NCBI GenBank assembly: GCA_004151065.3
Contig: NWUY0300010771.1
Location: forward strand, 20,286 to 36,795
Length of the DNA: 16,510 nt
DNA from: Larix sibirica
Taxonomy: Eukaryota; Streptophyta; Pinopsida; Pinales; Pinaceae
Direction: 5' to 3'
This document shows positions 1 to 9,439 of this stretch, in pieces. Position 1 is the stretch's first letter. Each line of letters opens with the position of its first letter. A program made the translations under genes and the position numbers. The notes below the pieces were generated by a model. It had not been told where the DNA came from. It worked only from the letters and a program-made list of their open reading frames with translations, and did not search any database.

Positions 1-59
1 CACAGTTAGGGTCATCCACACACCAACACACTAGCAACCCCATTTATACTAGCATCGAA

Positions 60-215
60 CCTCCAGGGAACCCTCCACTAGGGAATCCCCCTCCTAGAAA
101 CCTGCTACTAGGGAATCCTCCTCCAAGCAACCCCCTTGCGGGGAACCCCCTGGGAAATACTCCACTAGGGAATCCTCCTCACGAGAACCCTCCTCCAAGA
201 AAAAATCTACCAGGA
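60..215 (+). repeat. Pro/Gly/Asn-rich minisatellite-like tract in gag
   Basis: The gag frame reads repeated GNPP-like pieces (GNPPL, GNPPP, SNPL, GNPL, GNTPL, GNPP), matched in DNA by recurring ctagggaatcc-type words at irregular 15-35 bp spacing. The tract has no stop codon although gag is broken just downstream. It probably grew by slippage. A role as a flexible or disordered gag N-terminus is inference. Confidence 0.7.
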
Positions 216-1481
216 GGCCCCACAACTGTGAGATTTTCATTCATGGCTAGCCTTAACCTCCCTGATTTGGAAAGGTTGACCAATGATCTAATCCTCCATG
301 ATCTTAACTGCGCCCCTATGTCGACCAAAATTTTGTAGAATATTCCAAAGTTTGAAGGAAAGTATGGGGAATACCGCCAAAGCCACATCATGTCCTTTCA
401 CCTATGGTTCTCTCCAAACAACATTGTAGACAATTCTACCAGACTCTGCCTCTTTGAAAGAACCCTTACTAGTGCTGCCTCTAAGTGGTATATTGACCAA
501 CCTCATGGGACACATGCCAATTTCATGTCCTTAGCTTCCACTTTCCTATATTTCTTCCAGTTTCCCATCTGGTACGATGATAAAGTATAAATCCTTCTCT
601 CTTGTCAACAAAAATACACTACCCACATCACCGACCATATCCATGAGTGGCGTAGACGTTGCAGTTTGTGTAAAATCAAACTTGACGACATGATATTTTT
701 AGGCTATGTTTTTTAAATCCCTACTCCCAACCATTTCCAAGGACTTAGCATCCAAACTGAGGAAGAGGCTATCCTCAAAGCCTAGTAGTTTGACTTCATA
801 TATGCACAATATGGTTATCGGTATACCATCATCCCCTATGTCCCTCATAGGGATTCTTACTAAAGAGACCCATCAAGGGAATCCCATGCTACAGATGGTG
901 TCATTGGCACCGTCGCACCTCGACGCAATTCGTATGTAACCTACCCTTCCCCAGAGAGTGGTTACGCATACGAAAATGTTCCTAACGTTGTACATCCTCA
1001 TCGGGGACCTACCTCCACTCCAAGATATGACGCCAATTTATCATGTGCTTAAACTCATTCAGGAACAAGTACCTCATATGCGACTCCTGTTTCAGCTCCC
1101 CATGTTCATGGGCCCTCCTATAGTCGCACCATGTGTGGTGGTGATTCTACTGGTTTCGTGGCTCCTATGAACATGAAATCGTACTATCCTTTTCCTGGCC
1201 CTCCACTGGTCACTCTAGTGCAGCCACACCCCGCTCCTCCTCCTTTCCATCATGGGAAAGTGTTCACCCAGCAGAACATGCCTGACCAACCTGTGCCTAA
1301 TAACTAACAAGCGCAAAGTAAGAAAAAGAATAGGGGAAAGAATACAAGAAAAAAATAACAACATGGAGGTGGAAATCAACTCATCAACCCACCTGATAAC
1401 ACTAGAGAAAATCCCATGGATTAGGACCCTCACAAGTTGCCTAAACAACCCAAAAATGCTCAACTATGGACCAATCACCTG

Positions 1482-1523
1482 TGCTCTTTCTGTGGTGTGC
1501 ATGGGCATTATACCCATCACTGT
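1482..1523 (+). other. CCHC zinc knuckle of gag
   Basis: The frame reads CSFCGVHGHYTHHC, a perfect C-X2-C-X4-H-X4-C retroviral-type zinc knuckle. In intact elements this motif binds the element RNA. All four metal ligands are kept here although the surrounding gag frame is full of stops. Confidence 0.9.
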
Positions 1524-1670
1524 CCTCATTTGGATAAGGCACACCAACTCTGGAAAGAGGAAAAACAACATGAAGAGGTTATTTCCCCACAAGGGAAAGC
1601 AAACCCACCTTTTCCTCAACCCACTCAAACCCAACATACGGTACTGCAGATATCCTTCCCAGTGAAATGA

Positions 1671-2692
1671 GTAGTAATAGGATAGTCATTAGTGCCTTAT
1701 TCACCCAAACCAGCTTCATTAATTCAACCTCCTGACTCTGGGGTCCAACACCTCATGTTTTCTATTGACGTGAACCTTTAGACGTGACGTAACTAGTATG
1801 GTTCAACTGCCAAATCTTCCACTACTGATAAGGGAAAATATACCACTTCGGTTGATGACACCTTGCACCTGATTAAACCACCTATTGATGGGATCCCTAA
1901 AGTTCCCAATTTTCCTTTTCATTGCATTTCCAACAATCCCAATGCTCGAGCTGCTCCTAATTATAGCATTGTGAATGACTTATAGCAGTTCCCTGCTGTC
2001 ATGTCAACTATGGAAGTTCTTTGGAACTGTCCTACGCAATGCAAATACTTACTGTCAGTGCTAGGTGTGATCAATCCTTCCTACTCCCATTTTCTGACAT
2101 TCAATTTAGAGAAAGCGGAGCCACGAATTCCCTCTTCAGTATCCTTCCAAGTCCTAGTTACCGTCCGAAACCTATTGATTCATCGATGCATTATTAATGA
2201 AGGTGCCTCTACTTGCTTCATGTCAACTCATGTTTGGAAAAATATCGGATCCCCCAACAAGAATCATCCCTCATGAAATTATGTGCTTACGATGTATGCA
2301 TAGCTCAAACTCAGGGTCTTCTCCCAAATGTCTCTGTAGAGGTAGTTGGTAAAATAGTGTTAATCAATATCAAGGTTGTCAACACCCATTTAGATTACAA
2401 CCTCCTCCTTAGACATAGCTATATGTACGTGATGAAAGCAGTTAGGTCATCTGTCTTTCAACTTATGATGTTCCACCATGAAGGGAAGATCAATAAGTTG
2501 GACCGATTAACTTATTACAATTTTAGGGGGCTGAATTGTCCAGAGAACGTCCTACCCATGGTAGACAGTAGTCTCAGCTACATGTCTATCCCAAATTTTA
2601 CGAGTGTTGGGCCTGAAATTTTCCACACTGCCTCCATGATTAGAACATTTCAGGATCTGCATCTTCCACCCCCAAAGGTAGAAATATTTTAG
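1671..2692 (+). pseudogene. Aspartic protease region pseudogene
   Basis: The gag frame continues through several stops into a retropepsin-like segment at about 2130-2270. The active-site-like sequence NEGAST starts at 2196, with Asn where aspartic proteases have the catalytic Asp. The frame then changes near 2255-2280. The rest of the protease fold continues one frame over from about 2280, including the motif DYNLLL at roughly 2393-2410, and runs to a stop at 2690-2692. The protease would cut the Gag-Pol polyprotein. The Asn and the frameshift each make this copy non-functional. Retropepsin assignment comes from order in the element plus these motifs. Confidence 0.75.
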
Positions 2693-2773
2693 CTCTGTAC
2701 AATTTTCTTGAGTAAAGCTATAACCCAGCTTCAACCTCAACCATAGCCAAAACCCACCCCCTCTCCCACCTAG

Positions 2774-3196
2774 TTACCTGGGAACCGATGAGGAGCCATG
2801 CCTATTCAATAAATCCCATTCTTGTTTCCACCTTATGGAATTGTAAGCACACCAGTCATGGCAACTCTTAATCTCCCGAGTTTGATGTTAGGCCTCCCTA
2901 TTTGGTATCTCACCCATCCAAACCCACCTCCCACAATGCAATTTGTTTTGAAACATGTGCATCCCATTGGTACTGCTAATCACCNTTACCTGGGAACCGA
3001 TGAGGAGCCATGCCTATTCAATAAATCCCATTCTTGTTTCCACCTTATGGAATTGTAAGCACACCAGTCATGGCAACTCTTAATCTCCTGAGTTTGATGT
3101 TAGGCCTCCCTATTTGGTATCTCACCCATCCAAACCCACCTCCCACAATGCAATTTGTTTTGAAACATGTGCATCCCATTGGTACTGCTAATCACC
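2774..3196. repeat. 211-bp tandem duplication joined by a single N
   Basis: Bases 2774-2984 and 2986-3196 are identical apart from one C/T difference (2877 against 3089). They are separated only by the ambiguous base at 2985. The unit lies in the degenerate linker between protease and RT. Such high identity inside a badly decayed element, meeting exactly at an N, suggests two overlapping contig or haplotype ends joined without merging. A recent real duplication is the alternative. Confidence 0.95.
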
Positions 3197-4129
3197 GTTC
3201 CCTCTGGATCCCTAAAGGAAGCACCTATCACCATGGTCCCTCTCCCCAAGAACAAAACTAGGGGAAAAGGGATGAGTGTTACATCACTAGTAAATACAAA
3301 TAAAACCATGACCCCCCCTACTTCCTCAGCTCGAGCACACTCGCGTTACACTTTGTGGGATTTTTTGAGTGTCACTAACCATAACTGTCCATAATTTCTT
3401 ATCTTGCACACTCATATCCAGACATTGGACGATGAACCCAATGAAAACATTCTAGTGGTCCATCTTCCTAACACCTCCAAGATGTGTAGAATTCATTGTG
3501 CACCAATCATCCTTTTGTAGTATGTGTTCTCCATGTCCATTACTCGCACCATTTCCCTAATTTACTTTAGTATCAATTGATACTTGCTAACTTGTGCCAA
3601 CTCTTTGCATTGTCCCAAGTCATAGTCATTGAATATTTTCACCCTCTAGTGACTTTCTCGAGTGATATGAACACCATTTTTTTCATCTCATCTTCTAATG
3701 AACCTTCTGAAGTATTTTGTAGTACCCCATCGATAAATATAGGACCCCAAGACTTGGAAAGTCGGTCCTTTTGAAGAGACTAAGAAATCCTAGAAGCACT
3801 CATAGAACCCGAATTTTCTTGGGATGGCATGTACCATTATGTGTATTTTATTCTCAACGAGCCAGTCCTTCCATCCCTATTGGAGAACCAATTTTCCATT
3901 GAGTCAAAATATTTCATACTGCGTGGAAACATTGATTGGTTTAAGAACCCAATCCCATCCCCTGACGCCTTCAAATAAGGGAATATGAAAAACATCTCTC
4001 GCAACATCCAAGTGGATATGTCGATTAAACCCAACGTCATAGAAAATATAACCTTCAGTTCCTCTTGTACCCCCGAAAATATTGCTTCCTACAAAGCACT
4101 CTTCCAAGAATTTTGTGATGTGTTCACTT
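3197..4129 (+). pseudogene. Degenerate pol leader between protease and RT
   Basis: No intact ORF is present. Short pol-like pieces appear in shifting frames: one frame around 3419-3520, then the frame later used by RT from about 3577. Near 4075-4130 the text reads ENIASYKALFQEF and CDVFTWS, the conserved approach to the RT domain of gypsy elements. The stop at 4135-4137 and several earlier ones break it. I see no separate gene here. Confidence 0.6.
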
Positions 4130-5470
4130 GGTCATAAACCCAGATGCTCAACCTTGATCCCGCCATTGTTGAGCACCATATCGACACATGGCCCTACATT
4201 ATGCCGGCGTGCCTAAAACAAAGACCCATCCACCCCTCGAAAGCACCATCATCAAGACTGATATTGAAAAATTGAGCAAAGGCAGTTTCATTTTATCCAA
4301 TTACTTATACTACTTGGGTATCTAACCTAGTCCTTATGAAACACAATTAAGGCACAATTCATGTCTATACTAATTTTCGCAATTTGAATATGGCCTATCC
4401 AAAATACAAATTCCCCACCCCTTTTATCTATCAGATCATTGATGGTTTCACTAGACATGAAGTCTTAATAGCATTTATGGATAGTTTTTTGGGGTACAAC
4501 TAGATCGAGATCCACAAAGAGGATCAGTACAAGACCACCTTCACTACACCCTAGGGAACCTTTACCTAACGAGTCATAGGATTCGAGCTAAAAAACACTA
4601 GAGCTACCTTTCAGTGCTCCATGTCTTACTATTTTCATGACCTCATTCACATTATACTTATCTACTTGTATGGCCTTACTGCACGATCTAAGAAGTGCTA
4701 GTAGAATTTGGAGGAACTCCGTCAGGTGTTCCTTCGATGCCAAAAGTACAACATCCGATTGAACCATCTCAAGTGGGTTTCTTGTGTACCTTTTGGTCAA
4801 TTATTGGGATTCATTATTCCCTAGAAACGGATCATTATCGATCCCTTGAAGGTTCAAGCCATTATCAACCTTCCCCATCCTCAAACTTTGTGCCAGTTCT
4901 AGAGTCTCCAAGGTAAGACCAAATTCTTATGCCATTTTGTTCTGGACTATGCAACGACCGTCCATGGATTCCTATGCTTGTTACAAACCAAAATTTATTT
5001 CATTTACAATGAGCAGGTGCAAGTGAATTTTGATGTGTTAAAACAGGCTCTGAATTGCGCTCCATAGATATCTTCCCCAAATTTCAGAAAAGGTTTTATC
5101 CTTTACATTTCAACATCCAAATATGCTATCATGGGATTACTAGTCCAAGAATACGTTACTTGTCTAGAGCACGTCATTTAGTACGTTAGTCATAACTTTT
5201 CAAGTTTGTCACTCAAATATCCTCATGAGGAGAAGTTGGTCCTTGCCACCATTGTTTTGGTTTATAAACTACACCATTACATCCTTTTGAGCCGAACCAA
5301 AGTAGTCACTATCTTGAACCCAATTTTGTATCTCTTGAATCTATGCCTTATTCAAGGTTGCATTGCAAAATGGATCATTATCTTTCAGTAGTACAACCTT
5401 GAGTTCATGACCCCTAAAATCACCAAGGATTTAGCTTTGGTGTAGCTTATCACAGAATTACCATCTAAGT
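4130..5470 (+). pseudogene. Reverse transcriptase and RNase H pseudogene
   Basis: RT would copy element RNA to DNA and RNase H would remove the RNA strand. The leading part reads HHIDTWP, then RPIHPSKAP (crossing a small frame change), and the finger/palm region follows. The first catalytic Asp of the palm is kept in FMDSF (Asp codon 4480-4482), but a stop follows at 4501 and others at 4552 and 4567. The YxDD box is ruined: the same frame reads YLYG at 4663-4674, so both metal-binding Asp are gone. The RNase H part includes LYISTSKYA near 5101 and HEEKLVLATI from 5224. The main frame starts with codons at 3577, 3580 and so on, and holds through most of this segment. Confidence 0.88.
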
Positions 5471-6642
5471 CTATAACACCCACTATCATTGACCATCTAC
5501 TCGATGAAAATTTGTTCACCATTGCATCTGATGATCCTTGGTACAAGGACATCTTGGTGTACTTTCAAACCCATAAATTTGGCCCTCACGTTAGCCACGA
5601 TGACTTTCGTCGCATCTGTCACCAATCCCCTCGCTACTTACTCATCAGTGATTTCCTCTATCACCGAGTGGTTAACACCATTTTGTGGTGATGCGTCACT
5701 TATGAGGAAGATGAACACGTCCTAAATGATTTCCACAATGGGGCTTGTAGAAGTCATCTCTCAGGGATGGCCAGTACCCATAAATTCATCCACGGTAGTT
5801 ATTTATGGCCAACCCTATTTACTGATTATATTGAGGTAGTCAAACACTAATTCTGTTTCCATCTTCCCCCCCCCAAGGAAAGAAGTACTCATGTGCCACT
5901 TCACTCAGTGGTCACCGTTGGCCTTTCTTCAAATGGACTATTGACTATATGGAATTAAATCCCGGGTCGAATGGTGACCATACTGACCTTTAATTGTACT
6001 AGTCAAATTGCGATGCGTTTATTTTTCAACCATGTCATTGCACAATTTGGTGTCCCTCATTAACTAATGTCCGACCATGGTTCCCATTTTGAAGAAACCA
6101 TATGGAAAGAGATGTATTACCTATTAAAGTATGAGCACCAATTATCTTCCTCCTATTACCCCGAGGGAAATGGATAGGTTGAGGCCATCAACAAAATCCT
6201 TAAAAACATGCTCCAACGTATTGTGGATAAACACAAAACTAATTGGCACCATAACCTATTTCCATCCCTTTAGGCCTATCACACATCAATGAAAACCACG
6301 ATGAGATTCACCCATTTCCACCTCATGCATGGAGTGGAATAATTTCTTCTGATTGAGTGCCAAATCCCATCCCTTCACATCATTGTTGAACTTCTACCAA
6401 AGACCACTTCTCTGGAACATCTATTTATTGCTCTCAAACAAGCCGATGAGGATCGTCGTGTGTCACTTCAAATGATTGAAGCTACCAATCATCGATCAAA
6501 AACCCATTACAACTCTCATATTCGCCCTCGCACTTTTAAGGAGGGAGACCCTGTCCTTGTGTAAAACCAAGTACATGCAAAACTTGGCAAGGGAAATTTC
6601 TAGTCCATGTGGCAGGGACCATATGTTGTCAAACACTGTCTC
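5471..6642 (+). pseudogene. Integrase pseudogene with DD35E residues still visible
   Basis: Integrase would insert the cDNA into the host genome. The N-terminal part reads DDPWYKD near 5530 and then HNGACRSHLSGM and YLWPTLF, the approach to the zinc-binding region. In the core the first Asp is in WTIDYM (codon 5943-5945), the second in MSDHGSHF (6073-6075) and the Glu after NG-stop-V (6181-6183). The second Asp and the Glu are 36 codons apart, the D-X35-E spacing. The first Asp lies in another frame, so small indels separate them. Stops include 6061 and 6175. A GPY module is at 6616-6624. A run of ten C near 5867-5876 may mark one slippage site. Confidence 0.85.
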
Positions 6643-6664
6643 AGTAAGGGGGCATGTTACACCC
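6643..6664 (+). other. Candidate polypurine tract and 3' LTR start
   Basis: Just after the integrase end, AGTAAGGGGGCA (6643-6654) is followed directly by TGTTACACCC (6655-6664). A G-rich purine tract followed by TG is how plant gypsy 3' LTRs begin, and TGT-ACACCC-like starts are common among them. The 5' LTR is not in the window, so the match cannot be confirmed by LTR-LTR alignment. Confidence 0.5.
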
Positions 6665-7851
6665 AAAATCTACTCATCATGAGATTCAGTGTATACANGC
6701 CCTCCAAAACCCCAGATAGGGAAAACCAAAAAAACCCTAGCCAACACTAGGGAACTCCAACAAGCAAACATGACACTCGTAAGACCTCCTAGGCAAGACA
6801 TCTTATCTTCAAGTCCTAGGCAAGAAGTCTCCTCCACTCAACACGTACAATCTACTGCCCACTGTCTCCAAGGGATGAAACCCTAACCCTAGTATTCAAG
6901 ATGCTCCAACAAACCCTAGCACCTCCAAGACAAGAGAGATAAACAACAAAGAGGAAGTACAAAGGAGAGAGAGACAAGTGAACTCTTCTCCTCACATCTC
7001 TAACACAAGATAAGGCTCCAATGCAAGTGTATTTCATGAGATGTGTCCAACGCTCCTCCTATAAGCCTCCAAGGACTCCAATGCTCCTAAGCCATGTGCT
7101 CCGCTAGGTCCACTTTACCTACATGAACACTATCGTTGCAACTTAGGCATCCCCAAGTAAACTCCAAGCCTCCATACAAGCATCCAAGCTACCTACCCCA
7201 TGTTGTCTAATGCTTAACACCCTCCTCTGGAATGACAAACACTCCTCCAATGTCGGGTGACCACTCAAGCAACCAACCAATATACATGTTGCTAGCATGA
7301 GAATGTCCCAAACTGTCTCAAGATCTCCAACACTTCAAGGACGAGAGTCATGCAAGCATCCAACTAAGGTCAAGCAACCAATGAGTAAACAAACCACCTC
7401 TAATGTGCAAATCCATCATGGACCATCCAAGAGTTAATCATACACCATGTACCCCAAATCTCATGAAGCACCCCCAAACATGGTGTAAGGTTGTGAATCC
7501 TTTCGGAGTAACCCCAAAAGCTAATATAATTACCCCTCAAACCTAGCACCTAAGCTAAAGGAGGTCCACATTATACCATGCAGCACCCATCCTGAGGACA
7601 TGTTTCTCAAAGCAATTTCCAAAAAGAGAGAAACAATAAGTTCATTTAAGAGTGTAAAACAATTAATCAACCAAACCTTCCCTCTCAATGGGATTTACAA
7701 ATGCTACATGTTCTTTTGATTCCCAAGGGCAATGCCATTGTTGACAATTCTATTAGGCTACATTCCCATGATAAGTAGAAATATCATACAATTTAACACT
7801 TGTGAATTTAACTCGTTGCATGCATTTCATAAGGATAGGTAAGAACATGCA

Positions 7852-7879
7852 TTTTGTGAGCCTATTGTGCCTCACAAAA
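7852..7879. repeat. Perfect 9-bp inverted repeat (hairpin)
   Basis: TTTTGTGAG (7852-7860) and CTCACAAAA (7871-7879) are exact reverse complements around a 10-base loop. No gene flanks it closely. It may be part of a repeat end or chance. Confidence 0.6.
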
Positions 7880-8323
7880 CTACCGAGGTTGGTTTTGTAA
7901 TGTTATTGCATTTATGATCCATCATACAAAAGCTTCCAATGAAGTGAATGGCTTTTGCTCCCTATTGGAATCATCTCTAGAATATCCATTACCTTGATTT
8001 TCTGTATGCATTGAAAGTATTAGCCAAGTTATCATTAAGTCCTACATATCAAATTGAAAGTTGAGCGAATTGTTGGATTTATGTTTATTCTTTATCATTG
8101 ATGTTGAAGGTCTCTGCTCTACAATATGTTGTGGGAAGACTTGTACTATAGACTGAAGACTTCCATAATAGGCCTTGAAAACCCACATGGGCTTGCGTCT
8201 ATGGGTACCAATATATACTCATGGTTATCCTTCACAACCATCCAGTGAATATAATTCTGAATTACCAAAATTATGATGCATAAGTTTGTGGAAACAACAT
8301 TCCCGCTAAGCACTAAGATTTAC

Positions 8324-8337
8324 CCTACCGGGGTAGG
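8324..8337. repeat. Short GC-rich inverted repeat
   Basis: CCTACC and GGTAGG are exact complements around two G residues, in otherwise AT-rich sequence. Significance is unknown. Confidence 0.5.
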
Positions 8338-8472
8338 TTTAGCAAGGGATGGGCTTCACCCCCAACTATAAACTTCTCTACAAACAAGAATGGAAACAAA
8401 ACTCGAGGCGGCCAAACTTCTACCAGTAATGTTTTCAAGTGGGATATAGTATCATGCAACAACTATGGATAA

Positions 8473-9439
8473 CAGTGGCCAAGTTCACATGTAACCATGC
8501 CCTGGCTCAGATATAAGCGATCACCAACATTCCTAAGTTCCCTAGTGGACAACAGCTCTTCCACAAACAATTGCATACCTCATGTTCTGTTTTAAGGTTA
8601 CATCCATGGACTATATCAAGGTGGATTTGGGTTTGTGAGAGCATGGTGGTCATCACACAAAATCAACAACAGGAATAGTACTAGATGCACTTTAACACAT
8701 ATACCAAGGTATACTACTGGAGCAGGACATCATATACATGGCTCATAAATCATCTGAAATACTGGAAATGACCGGATATCAGTGGCCAAGTTTATATGTG
8801 ACAAATCACAAATTCAAAGATAACCATGCCCTAGCTCAGCTATAGGCAATCATCAACATTTCTAAGATCCCTAGGGGACAGCAGCCCCTTCTTCAAACAA
8901 ATACATACCTCATGTTCTGTTTTAAGGTTACATCCATGGACTATATTAGTGGGTTTGGATTTGTGATAGAATGGTGATCATCACACAAAATCAACAATAG
9001 GAATAGTAGTTGATGCACTTTAACATGTATATCAGATATACTACTGGAACAGAACATCATATACATGACCCATAAATCACCTGAAACACTGGAAATGACC
9101 AGATATCAGTGGCCAAGTTTATATGCGACAAATCACAACCAAAGATAACCATGCCCTAGCTCAAATAAAGGCAATCATCAGCATTCCTAAGTTCCCTAGG
9201 GGACAGCAGCACCTTCCTCAAACCATTACATACCTCATGTTCTGTTTCAAGGTTACATCCATAAAATGTATCAAGGTTACCGGGTTAGTGTTTGTGATAG
9301 CTTGGTGGTCATTACAGAAAATCAACAATGGGAATAGTACTAGATGCAATTTAACATATATATCAAGGTATACTAATGGAACAGAAAATCATATTCATGA
9401 CCCATAAATCATCTAAAACACTGGAAATGCCCAGATGTC
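8473..9439. repeat. Three tandem copies of a ~310-330 bp unit
   Basis: Units begin at 8473, 8780 and 9107, each with CAGTGGCCAAGTT. They share landmarks in the same order: AACCATGCCCT, a block near CTAAG-TCCCTAG, CATACCTCATGTTCTGTTT, AAGGTTACATCC, ATCAACAA-GGAATAGTA, and CTGGAAATG close to the end. The first unit is shorter because it lacks about two dozen bases between the start and AACCATG. Copies differ by many substitutions and small indels. The unit has no convincing coding frame. An open stretch in the third copy (9123-9407) is not conserved as protein in the other two. Confidence 0.9.

Larger units (their letters stand above)
3..1670 (+). pseudogene. Gag pseudogene of the Ty3/gypsy element
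   Basis: Gag would form the particle that packages element RNA. One frame (codons starting at 3, 6, 9 and so on) reads through the whole segment. It starts with a Pro/Gly/Asn-rich tract, then a retrotransposon-gag domain at about 339-710, recognisable from short motifs such as FHLW and AASKWYIDQP. A Pro/Tyr/His-rich linker follows, then a Lys-rich basic stretch near 1315-1350, then the CCHC knuckle. Damage is by substitution: in-frame stops occur at 336-338, 588-590, 714-716, a double stop near 783-788, one near 861, and several more before 1437. I see no frameshift in this interval. The true start is upstream of the window. Many C-rich codons on the + strand match the composition of the rest of the element. 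Confidence 0.85.
1..6654 (+). mobile_element. Degenerate Ty3/gypsy LTR retrotransposon, internal region
   Basis: Reading the + strand and tolerating stops and frameshifts gives, in order, a gag domain, a CCHC zinc knuckle, a retropepsin-like segment, reverse transcriptase, RNase H and an integrase ending in a GPY module. RT before integrase is the Ty3/gypsy order (family knowledge). The element was already under way at base 1, so its 5' LTR, primer binding site and gag start are outside. Many nonsense codons, several frame changes and lost catalytic residues mean this copy cannot make its own enzymes. I saw no chromodomain after the integrase and do not assign a lineage. If the CIP7-like gene at 11676-12674 continues to lower coordinates, this element would lie in its intron in antisense orientation. 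Confidence 0.9.
6655..8472 (+). other. Presumed 3' LTR followed by unassigned sequence
   Basis: This stretch has no credible gene. If the LTR starts at 6655 it covers at least the first several hundred bases, which are C- and A-rich, with many short cctcc/ccaag words like the element interior. Around 7500-7640 the composition turns AT-rich, so the LTR may end there, but I found no clear CA end, target-site duplication or matching inverted terminus. An N lies at 6698. A weak TATA-like word (ctataag) sits near 7060. Small inverted repeats occur at 7852-7879 and 8324-8337. Confidence 0.35.

Noticed and set aside
6476-6886. Chromodomain or env-like ORF after integrase
   Set aside because: The open frames here are off-frame shadows of the integrase tail or lie past the proposed LTR start. 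No chromodomain or transmembrane pattern was seen.
9123-9407. 94-residue open frame on the + strand
   Set aside because: It lies inside the third unit of a tandem repeat, and the same frame is broken in the other two units. It looks like chance.
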